Source of the DNA: Micromonospora rhizosphaerae
GTDB lineage: Bacteria > Actinomycetota > Actinomycetes > Mycobacteriales > Micromonosporaceae
Assembly: GCF_900091465.1 (NCBI RefSeq)
Contig: NZ_FMHV01000002.1
Location: forward strand, 5,828,001 to 5,892,000
Direction of reading: 5' to 3'
Length of the DNA: 64,000 nt
The translations under genes and the position numbers were made by a program. This document shows, piece after piece, positions 9,555 to 16,658 of the stretch; the first letter of the stretch is position 1, and each line of letters begins with the position of its first letter. Under the pieces are notes generated by a model that saw only the letters and a program-made list of their open reading frames with translations, did not search any database and was not told the DNA's origin.

Positions 9555-9588
9555 GTGTGCCGGTCCGGAAAATCCCGGACCGGCACAC
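9555..9588. terminator. Bidirectional hairpin terminator between convergent operons
   Basis: GTGTGCCGGTCCGG (9555-9568) pairs perfectly with 9575-9588 around a six-base AT-rich loop. It sits just after the cyclase stop and about 200 bases beyond the end of the oppositely transcribed mutase gene, where a two-way terminator is expected. No T-run follows, which is common in actinobacteria. Confidence 0.8.
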
Positions 9589-9790
9589 GACACCCAGCTC
9601 ACAGCCCGGCTTGCTCCCTCCAGCGGGGCGGACCTCGCTTAATGGATCAGACTCCGTGCCGTTCGGGACCAGCCCGAGTTCTGCGACGCCAGGGACATCA
9701 GCCGGATGGCACGGGTGAGCGGGACGGTCCTGTGGTCGCCGGCGCAGCGACCGGCTCGCGTACGCCACCAATGGGCGCAGTGCACCGACG
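9589..9790. other. Convergent intergenic region
   Basis: This is the rest of the gap between the hairpin and the mutase stop. I see no further gene, repeat or RNA in it. Confidence 0.4.
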
Positions 9791-11314
9791 TCAGTACGTG
9801 GCGGTGGACTCCCATGCACCGTGGACAAGTCGTAGCCGCTGCACGATCTCACCGATGGTGGCGTACGCCTTCACCGCGGCCACGCAGGCATGCACCACAT
9901 TCTCGCTGGCGCGCGCCGCATCAGACAGGTCCCTCAGGCAGCGCTCAACCGCGGCAGCGTCCCGCCCCTCCCGCAGCCGCCTCACCGACCGGGCCTGCTC
10001 CGCCTCCAGTGCGGGATCGATCGCGAACACCTCCAAGGGCTCGGCGTCCGCGGGCCAGCGGTTGAGGCCGACGACCACCCGCTCGCCCGTCTCGACCTCC
10101 CGCTGCAGCCGGTAGGCGCCATCGGAGAGCCGGCGAGCGAACCAGCCGTCCTCGACGCACGTCAGCGCGCCACCGCGCTCCTCGATCTCCCGTAGCGCCG
10201 TCCAGATGCGCTGTTCCAGGTCGTCGGTCAACGCTTCGACGGCGTACGAGCCGGCGAGTGGGTCGCAGGTCTGCGTGATACCCGTCTCGAAGGCAACGAC
10301 CTGTTGCGTACGCAGTGCCAGCGTCGCCGCCGCCTCCGTCGGCACCCCGACTGCCTCGTCATACGCCGACACGTGCATTGTCTGCACGCCGACCAGGCCG
10401 GCGGCCATCGCCTCCACCGTCGCCCGGACGACGTTGTTGAGCGGCTGCTGCGCCGTCAGCGTGGAGCCGGCCGTGAAGGCGAAGATGCGCAGCTGCTCGC
10501 TGCGCGGGTCGCGGGCGGCGTACGTCTCGCGCATGAGTCGCGCCCAGACTCGGCGGGCCGCGCGGAACTTCGCGGCCTCCGGCAGGAAATCGGTGGTGAT
10601 GGCCAGGAACGTGAACAGAGTCGGGGCCACTTGGTCGACGTCGAGCCCACGCCGGACCGCCTCGTCGAGATAGGCGCGAGCGTTGGCGAAGGTGAAGGCC
10701 ACCTCCTGTACGGCGTCCGCCCCGGACTCGCGCAGGTGGTAGCCGCTCATCGCGAGCGACACCCACCGCGGGACGTGCCGGGAGATGTGCTCGATCACGT
10801 CGACCGACAGCCGCAGCGACGGGGTGGGCGGGAAGATCTGGGTGCCGCGCGCGACAAACTCCTTGAGCACGTCGTTCTGAATGAACATGCCGAACTCGCC
10901 CGGGTCGACGCCGCGCTTTTCGGCGAGGGCGATGAAGAGCGCCGCCCAGATGTAGCCGATCGAGTTCGCCGTCGTGCGCACCTGCGAGATGCGTTCGAGC
11001 GGGATGCCGTCCATGAGGATCTCGATGTCGGCGAGCGAGTCGATCGCCACGCCGACCCGACCCACCTCCCCCGCGGCGAGCGGGTCGTCAGAGTCCAGAC
11101 CCATCTGCGTGGGCAGGTCGAGCGCGACCGAGAAGCCGGTGACACCGGCGTCCAGGAGTTGACGAAAGCGTTGGTTCGACTCCCGAGGCGTGCCGAACCC
11201 GGCGTACTGCCCCATAATCCATGGCGCGGGCTCGCTGGATACACCCCGTGTGTACGGGTACTCCCCCGGGCGCTCCGCGCCTTGGGGGGCGTAGTCGGAC
11301 TTCAGCCGTTCCAT
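9791..11314 (-). CDS. Acyl-CoA mutase large subunit (methylmalonyl-CoA mutase family)
   Basis: The 507-aa product is the TIM-barrel substrate subunit of an adenosylcobalamin-dependent acyl-CoA mutase: PYTRGVSSEPAPWIMGQYAGF, GVTGFSVALDLPTQMGLDSD, QNDVLKEFVARGTQIFPP, MSGYHLRESGADAVQE, TAQQPLNNVVR. The C-terminal B12-binding domain (DxHxxG) of one-chain enzymes is absent, so a small subunit encoded elsewhere is needed. Where methylmalonyl-CoA mutase has AHCQTSG this protein has FAFTAGS, so the substrate pocket differs; isobutyryl-, hydroxyisobutyryl- or aryl-substituted succinyl-CoA mutases are alternatives. Its start overlaps the ligase stop by 13 nt. It is the last gene of the reverse-strand operon. 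Confidence 0.88.
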   Translation of the reverse strand: MERLKSDYAPQGAERPGEYPYTRGVSSEPAPWIMGQYAGFGTPRESNQRFRQLLDAGVTGFSVALDLPTQMGLDSDDPLAAGEVGRVGVAIDSLADIEILMDGIPLERISQVRTTANSIGYIWAALFIALAEKRGVDPGEFGMFIQNDVLKEFVARGTQIFPPTPSLRLSVDVIEHISRHVPRWVSLAMSGYHLRESGADAVQEVAFTFANARAYLDEAVRRGLDVDQVAPTLFTFLAITTDFLPEAAKFRAARRVWARLMRETYAARDPRSEQLRIFAFTAGSTLTAQQPLNNVVRATVEAMAAGLVGVQTMHVSAYDEAVGVPTEAAATLALRTQQVVAFETGITQTCDPLAGSYAVEALTDDLEQRIWTALREIEERGGALTCVEDGWFARRLSDGAYRLQREVETGERVVVGLNRWPADAEPLEVFAIDPALEAEQARSVRRLREGRDAAAVERCLRDLSDAARASENVVHACVAAVKAYATIGEIVQRLRLVHGAWESTATY

Positions 11315-12861
11315 GTTGCCGTTGCCTCCGCATTGAGCTGCTCGCGCAGCTGCTTCTTGGCGATCTTGCCGGTGGAGTTGAGTGGGAAGGAGTCGACGAG
11401 GCGGACGTCCTTCGGCTTCTTGTACGACGCCATGCGCGCGCGGCAGTGCTCGATGATCGCCTCGGGGGTCACGCTCGTTTCCGGCTCGACGGTGACGAGG
11501 GCAACGACGCGTTGGCCCCAGTCACGGTCGTCCACTCCGACGACGGCGACCTCGTGCACACCGGGCACCTCGGCGACGATGTCCTCGACCTCGCGGGGAT
11601 AGATGTTGTAGCCACCAGAAATGATCATGTCGCCCTTTCGGTCGACGAGCCACAGCCGCTCGGCATCGTCCAACCGGCCGAGATCGCCGGTGTGCAGCCA
11701 TCCGTCCCGAACGCTCTTGGACAGGTCCGCCCTGCCCTCGGCGTTCCAGTAGCCCGGCATGACGTGGTCGCCGCGGGTCACGACCTCCCCGACCTCGCCC
11801 ACGGGCACCTCACGGCCACTCTCGTCGACGATGCTCACCTCGACGCCGAACGCCGGCCGGCCGGCGCTGGTCAGCAGGGCGGGCGCGTCGGTCAGTCCGC
11901 GTGCGTGGTCGGCCGCGTCGAGGATGGTGACCGGTGGGATGGCCTCAACCAGGCCGTAGTACTGGACGAGGTTGGGGGTGAGCCGCTCATGGGCCGCCCG
12001 GATCTGCTCCGACGGCATCGGCGCGCCGGCGTAGCCGAGCATCTTGAGTCCTCGCATGCGGTCGCGGTCGACCTCGGGCACGGCCAACAGGCGCGCAATC
12101 ATCGTCGGTACCAGCGCGGTGTGCGTGGCGCCGCGGTTTTCGACGGCGTCCACCAGCGCCTCGGGGTCCCAGGTGGGCAGGATCAGCTGGGTGGCTCCGT
12201 GCGCGAGGAAGGGCAGCACGAACAGTCCGCTCGTGTGGGTGATGGGACCTGCGTGTACGTACACGTCGTCCGGCCCGGGCAGCGACCCGACCACGTCGGT
12301 CACCATGTTGACCAGGCTTGCCATCCGGTTGCGGTGGCTGCGCTGCGCGCCCTTCGGATGTCCGGTGGTTCCGCTCGAGTAGTGCAGACCGCACAGCGAG
12401 TCAGGGTCGCAGGACAGCAGCAGCGGTAGCGCGCTCTGCTCGGCGAGCAGCTTCTCGTACGGCCGGCCCGGGGCGTCGCCAATGACGACCACCCGGTCCG
12501 GGTCCAGGCCGGACCGCAGCTCCTCGGTCTGCTCCGCGAACCGTGCGTCGTAGACGAGGGCCACCGCACCACAGTCGTCGGCGATTCGCGCCCAGTCGCT
12601 GGGGTGTAGCCGGTAGTTCAGCGCGACCCGCACCAGGCCGGCGCCCGGGATTCCCAGATCGGTCTCGACATAGGTGTTCTGGTTCGGCTGCAAATCGAGT
12701 ACCCGGTCCCCGGGCTGGAGCCCGAGCGAGCGCAGCCCGCGCGCCAGCCGGGCCACCCGCTCGCCGAACTCGGCGAAGGTCTGCCGGCCCTGCGGCCCGT
12801 CGAGGGCTCGGCGGCCAGCGTAACGGCGGGCGGATCGGGCGACGAGACGGCCGATGTCCAT
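11302..12861 (-). CDS. AMP-forming acyl/aryl-CoA synthetase
   Basis: The 519-aa product is an ANL-superfamily ligase that activates a carboxylic acid with ATP and CoA. Motifs in order: P-loop YSSGTTGHPKGA, A4/A5 region LGYAGAPMPSEQ and VQYYGLVEA, hinge region GWLHTGDLGRLDD and DRKGDMIISGGYNIYP, and the catalytic C-terminal Lys in NSTGKIAKKQL. ATG is preceded by GAGGAG and lies 4 nt after the stop of the NDP-forming ligase; the downstream mutase overlaps it. By context it could make the aryl-CoA that the monooxygenase at 16659 uses, or activate the carboxylic acid handled by the mutase. The motif set does not fix the substrate. Confidence 0.92.
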   Translation of the reverse strand: MDIGRLVARSARRYAGRRALDGPQGRQTFAEFGERVARLARGLRSLGLQPGDRVLDLQPNQNTYVETDLGIPGAGLVRVALNYRLHPSDWARIADDCGAVALVYDARFAEQTEELRSGLDPDRVVVIGDAPGRPYEKLLAEQSALPLLLSCDPDSLCGLHYSSGTTGHPKGAQRSHRNRMASLVNMVTDVVGSLPGPDDVYVHAGPITHTSGLFVLPFLAHGATQLILPTWDPEALVDAVENRGATHTALVPTMIARLLAVPEVDRDRMRGLKMLGYAGAPMPSEQIRAAHERLTPNLVQYYGLVEAIPPVTILDAADHARGLTDAPALLTSAGRPAFGVEVSIVDESGREVPVGEVGEVVTRGDHVMPGYWNAEGRADLSKSVRDGWLHTGDLGRLDDAERLWLVDRKGDMIISGGYNIYPREVEDIVAEVPGVHEVAVVGVDDRDWGQRVVALVTVEPETSVTPEAIIEHCRARMASYKKPKDVRLVDSFPLNSTGKIAKKQLREQLNAEATATWNG

Positions 12862-12865
12862 GTGC

Positions 12866-14914
12866 TCACTCCTCAGGGGGTGCCGCGTAGGCGGCGTCGA
12901 GGATGCGTGCTCCCCGGGGGAGCACGACTACGGGGTTCAGGTCAAGCTCGAAGCCGGCGGGCCAGGCGGCGACCGTGTCGGCGAGCCGGACGACGAGCTC
13001 CACGAGGGCGTCCGCATCGGCGCGCGTCCGGCCGCGGACGCCGGCGAGCAGCGACGCGACGCGCGTCTCGGCGATCATCTCCCGCACGTCGTGCGCGGTT
13101 ACGGGCAGCAGCCGGAGCGCCACGTCGTCGAACACCTCGGTGAGTACGCCGCCCGGACCGACCGTCAGCACCGGGCCCAACGGGCTGGGTGCCACGCCGA
13201 CGAGCACCTCGACGCCCTGATCGACCTGCTCCTCGACGAGCACGTCACCGCCCAACGCCGCGAGCCGGTCGTACGTCGCCGCGGCGTCGGCCTCGGTGAC
13301 GTCCAGTACGACGCCCCCCGCCTCGGTCTTGTGCAGCAAGCCGGGAACAACGGCTTTGCACACGGCGCGACCACCTGCCTCGGCGACCGCGGCCACCGCG
13401 TCGTCGCGATTCGCCGCGATCCGATGCCGCGGTACCGGCAGGCCGGTCGTCGCGAGCAGCGCCTTGAGTTCGGCCTCCGTGGCGCCGGGTGCCGGGGCGG
13501 GAATGCAGCGGCTACCCCCGGGGAGCGCGACGCCGCGGCGCGGCCGACTCACCTGCCAAAGGGCCGCGGCCGCGCGTACGGCACGGGCAGGGGTCGGGTA
13601 GGCCGGAATGCCGGCAGCGTGCAGGGCGGCGGCCGCCGCCGGCGCGAGGTGCTCAGCGCCGGTCCGCGCGGCCAGGACCGGCTTGCCGGTGGCGGCGGCG
13701 ATCCGCTCCAGCGAGGTGACCACCTGGGCGACGTCATCGCCGGTGAGGACGCAGAAGCACGCGACCACACAATCGACCTCGGGGTCGTCGGCGACCGCGT
13801 CCAGGGCCCGGTCGAACAACGACGGGTCGCCCATCACGGTGGCCGTGACGTCGACCGGGTTGGCCGTGGCGCCGAACGCTGGCACGATCTCGCGCAGGAC
13901 CGCACCGGTCTGCGGACCCAGGGATGCCAGCCGCAGGTCGTACCGCTCGATCGCATCGGCAGCGAGGATGCCGGATCCGCCGCTGGTCGTCACCACGGCC
14001 ACCCGGGGCCCGGCCGGGCGTCGGGGCTGCGCGAACGCCTGCGCGACGTCGAGTAGCTCGTCGACGTCCTCGACCCGCACGATGTCAAGCTGCCGCAGGG
14101 CGGCATCGACGACCCGGTCGCCAGCCGCCAGGGCACCTGTGTGCGAGGCCGCCGCCCGCTGACCGGCTTCGGATCGCCCCGCTTTCAGGAGTGCCACGGG
14201 CACCCCAGACGCGGCGAGCCGGCGCAGCGCGGCGCCGTCGGTGAGCGACTCGACGTAGCCGAGCAGCCCGGTGCACCCGGGCTCCTCGGCGAGCGCGCAG
14301 AGGGCTTCCAGCGCGGTGACGTCCGCCTCGTTGCCCGTCGTCACCACCTGGCCCAAACCGATTCTCCGCTCGAAGGCGAGGCTGACCGTGCCGTATCCGA
14401 GGGCTCCGCTCTGGCTGACGAAGGCGAGCGGACCGGGTACGAGCGCCGTCTGCGCGCCGGAGAACAGCGGACTGAACGAGGCCACCAGCCCGGTCTCGAC
14501 GCCGACGGCACCGATGCAGTTCGGGCCGACGAGCCGCAAACCCCCGGCCCGCGCCTTCGCGACGATCTCGTCCTGCAGCCGCGCGCCCACCTCGCCGGTT
14601 TCGGCGAAGCCGCTCGAGCAGACGATGGCGACCGGGACGCCGGCGGCCACGCAGTCGTCGATCGCGCCCGGCACCTTGTCGGCGGAGACGAGCAGCATAG
14701 CGAGCTCCACCGGGCCGGGGCAGGCCTGCACCGACGGGTAGGCTGGGAGGCCGAGCACCTCGCCGCCGTCGGGACGGACCGGATAGACAGCGCCCCCGTA
14801 GCCGTGGCGGCGGAGGTACTCCACGGGCAGCCGGCCGAGCGAACCGGGTCGCGCGGAGGCGCCCACGACCGCGACGGAGCGCGCCGACCACAGTGCGCGG
14901 AGCGGGTTGGACAC
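12866..14914 (-). CDS. NDP-forming acyl-CoA synthetase (acetate-CoA ligase family), alpha-beta fusion
   Basis: The 682-aa product is a one-chain ADP-forming acyl-CoA synthetase. The N-terminal CoA-binding Rossmann domain (SARSVAVVGASARPGSLGR), the succinyl-CoA-synthetase-like domain with the phospho-His in ASHTGALAAGD, and the ATP-grasp domain (KAVVPGLLHKTEAGGVVLD) appear in that order. It interconverts an acyl-CoA with acid plus ATP, and so can harvest ATP from a final thioester or activate an acid. I chose GTG 14914 because GTGAGGA lies 8 nt upstream; an in-frame GTG 14929 is the alternative. It leads a three-gene unit with the AMP ligase and mutase. Confidence 0.9.
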   Translation of the reverse strand: MSNPLRALWSARSVAVVGASARPGSLGRLPVEYLRRHGYGGAVYPVRPDGGEVLGLPAYPSVQACPGPVELAMLLVSADKVPGAIDDCVAAGVPVAIVCSSGFAETGEVGARLQDEIVAKARAGGLRLVGPNCIGAVGVETGLVASFSPLFSGAQTALVPGPLAFVSQSGALGYGTVSLAFERRIGLGQVVTTGNEADVTALEALCALAEEPGCTGLLGYVESLTDGAALRRLAASGVPVALLKAGRSEAGQRAAASHTGALAAGDRVVDAALRQLDIVRVEDVDELLDVAQAFAQPRRPAGPRVAVVTTSGGSGILAADAIERYDLRLASLGPQTGAVLREIVPAFGATANPVDVTATVMGDPSLFDRALDAVADDPEVDCVVACFCVLTGDDVAQVVTSLERIAAATGKPVLAARTGAEHLAPAAAAALHAAGIPAYPTPARAVRAAAALWQVSRPRRGVALPGGSRCIPAPAPGATEAELKALLATTGLPVPRHRIAANRDDAVAAVAEAGGRAVCKAVVPGLLHKTEAGGVVLDVTEADAAATYDRLAALGGDVLVEEQVDQGVEVLVGVAPSPLGPVLTVGPGGVLTEVFDDVALRLLPVTAHDVREMIAETRVASLLAGVRGRTRADADALVELVVRLADTVAAWPAGFELDLNPVVVLPRGARILDAAYAAPPEE

Positions 14915-15042
14915 GGCTGAGGTCCTCACGTTTCTCTTTCGATCGTCAAGATGCCAAACGTTTTCGGAGATCGGCAGTCGCCTCGTCTTTGCCGCTGTGG
15001 ACGGAAGGCGCACCGTCCGCGCGCCCTCCGCCCGTCAGCGGT
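14915..15042. promoter_or_regulatory. Leader of the ligase/mutase operon with GTCAAGAT motif
   Basis: The 128-bp gap between the MFS stop and the ligase start carries GTCAAGAT at 14945-14952, the same octamer (or one-base variants) found before three other genes of the aromatic-CoA cluster. On the reverse strand it reads ATCTTGAC. It may be the operator of the PaaX-type regulator or part of a promoter. Confidence 0.4.
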
Positions 15043-16401
15043 TCAATGTGCGGACGCTAGCTCCGTTTCTGCGCTGCCTTCGCAAGCGCCCTCCCGCCGG
15101 TCGACGGGCGACCGCGGTATCAGCGCCACCGCCACGGCGCCGACCAGCGCCGGGATTGCGAAGGCGTAGAAGTTCGCCGCCAGCCCGAGGTCCGATGCGA
15201 GCACCAGGCCGCCGTACACCGGGCCGACGATCGCCCCGAGCCGGCCAACGGCCAGAGCCCAGCCCAGGCCGGTGGCGCGAGCCCGCGCCGGGTAGTGGTT
15301 GGCGGTGTAGGCGTTGACGAGGATCGTCGTGCCGATCGTGCAGGCCCCCGCGACAGCGACGAGGGCGTACAGCGCCAGCGTCGGCAGCCGGAGGCTGAGC
15401 AGGAAGATGCACGCCGCGGCGGTGAGCAACATCGCCGTGATGACGCGTTTGGACCCGAGGCGATCGGCGGCGATCCCCGCCAGCGGCGTGCCGATGATGG
15501 CACCGAGGTTGAGTACCAGCAGGAACGCCAGCGCCGACCCGAGGGGATAGCCGGCCTGGCGCATGATCTGGGCCAGCCAGGTGTTCAAGCCGTACACGAG
15601 CAGGAGGCCGACGGCGGTGCCGAGCCAGAACAGCAGGGTCGCGACCAGATAGCTGCGGGAAAACAGCGAGGCGACGGCGGACCGCTTCGTCTCCTGCCGA
15701 TCCGGCGCCGACTCCGCGACGATGTCGCGCTCGTCGAGGACGAGCCCGAACCGGGCGGCCAGCCGCTCGGCCTCCTGGCGGCGTCCCTTGGCGAGCAGGA
15801 AACTCGGCGACTCCGGCAGCAGGGCGAACGCGAGCGGCACGAACAGCACAAGTGGCGCCATCCCGATCCAGAACATCGTGCGCCAGCCGAGCGCCGGGAT
15901 CGTTGGGATCGCAATGAGCGCCGCGAGGATGCCCCCCACGGAGTACCCGCAGAACATCAGCGCGTTGGTGAGGCTGCGGTGCCGTGGGTGGGCGTACTCG
16001 ATGGTGAGGGCGATGGCGGTGGGCACGACGCCGCCCAGCCCGATGCCGGCCACGAACCGGGCCAGGCCGAAAAGCTCGGGCGTGGGCGCGAGCGCGCACA
16101 GGCCCATGGCGAGCGAGAACCACGTCACGCAGCCGAGCATGATCCGGCGGCGACCCACCAGGTCGGTGACGGTGCCGACGACGGCGGCGCCGACGAGCAT
16201 GCCCATGAGCGCGTACGAGCCGATGCGGCCGGCCTCAGGCGGGGTGAGCGCCCACTCATCACGGCCGAGTAGCGTGGGGACGACAGTGCCGTAGACGATG
16301 AGGTCGTAACCGTCGAAGATGATCGCCGCGAAGCACATGGCAACGACGAGGGTCCGGGCATGGCCCCTCGGCTTTACGGGGGGTGTGGCTGTGTTGATCA
16401 A
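15043..16401 (-). CDS. MFS transporter, aromatic acid:H+ symporter type
   Basis: The 452-aa product is a 12-helix major facilitator of the AAHS group (PcaK/BenK-like). It shows FDGYDLIVYGTVVP in the first helix (D-G-Y-D is typical of aromatic-acid carriers), the loop 2-3 motif GTVTDLVGRRRIM and the loop 8-9 motif GIAADRLGSKRV. It should import an aromatic carboxylate across the membrane. TTG at 16401 is chosen: AGGAGG lies 4 nt upstream, and the start overlaps the stop of the preceding small gene in a TTGA arrangement. The carrier fits the CoA ligases and the aryl-CoA monooxygenase around it. Confidence 0.9.
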   Translation of the reverse strand: MINTATPPVKPRGHARTLVVAMCFAAIIFDGYDLIVYGTVVPTLLGRDEWALTPPEAGRIGSYALMGMLVGAAVVGTVTDLVGRRRIMLGCVTWFSLAMGLCALAPTPELFGLARFVAGIGLGGVVPTAIALTIEYAHPRHRSLTNALMFCGYSVGGILAALIAIPTIPALGWRTMFWIGMAPLVLFVPLAFALLPESPSFLLAKGRRQEAERLAARFGLVLDERDIVAESAPDRQETKRSAVASLFSRSYLVATLLFWLGTAVGLLLVYGLNTWLAQIMRQAGYPLGSALAFLLVLNLGAIIGTPLAGIAADRLGSKRVITAMLLTAAACIFLLSLRLPTLALYALVAVAGACTIGTTILVNAYTANHYPARARATGLGWALAVGRLGAIVGPVYGGLVLASDLGLAANFYAFAIPALVGAVAVALIPRSPVDRREGACEGSAETELASAH

Positions 16402-16631
16402 GGTCCCTCCTGAATTTGGGGGTAAACGGAGCGGACAGCGACGTTGTCTGAGCCGAGCCTTCTGAAGGCGTCGGCCAGGGTGGCCGCACCACACTCGTCC
16501 CAAGCGGCGACGAACCGTGCGCCGGATGCGACGAGGGCGTCGGTGACATGGAAGTTGCCGCTGCCGACCACACCGACCACATGGACGACGCCGAGTGCGG
16601 GGGTCCGGACGACCGTCTCCGCAGCGATCAC
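16398..16631 (-). pseudogene. N-terminal stub of a ThDP-binding enzyme
   Basis: This 77-aa frame matches the start of a thiamine-diphosphate enzyme of the acetolactate-synthase group (VVHVVGVVGSGNFHVTDALV, then ASGARFVAAWDECGAATLAD), where the family continues for another ~480 residues. Here it runs into unrelated sequence (LGSDNVAVRSVYPQIQEGP) and stops. It still has ATG, and its stop overlaps the MFS start (TTGA), so it may now serve as a leader peptide that couples translation into the carrier gene. Confidence 0.7.
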
Positions 16632-16658
16632 GCGTTCCGCCTTCCAGGGGTCAGGGAG

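Noticed and set aside
11221..14056. Long forward frames opposite the mutase and ligases
   Set aside because: Typical GC-rich antisense frames; the reverse strand has complete enzyme motifs and coupled starts.
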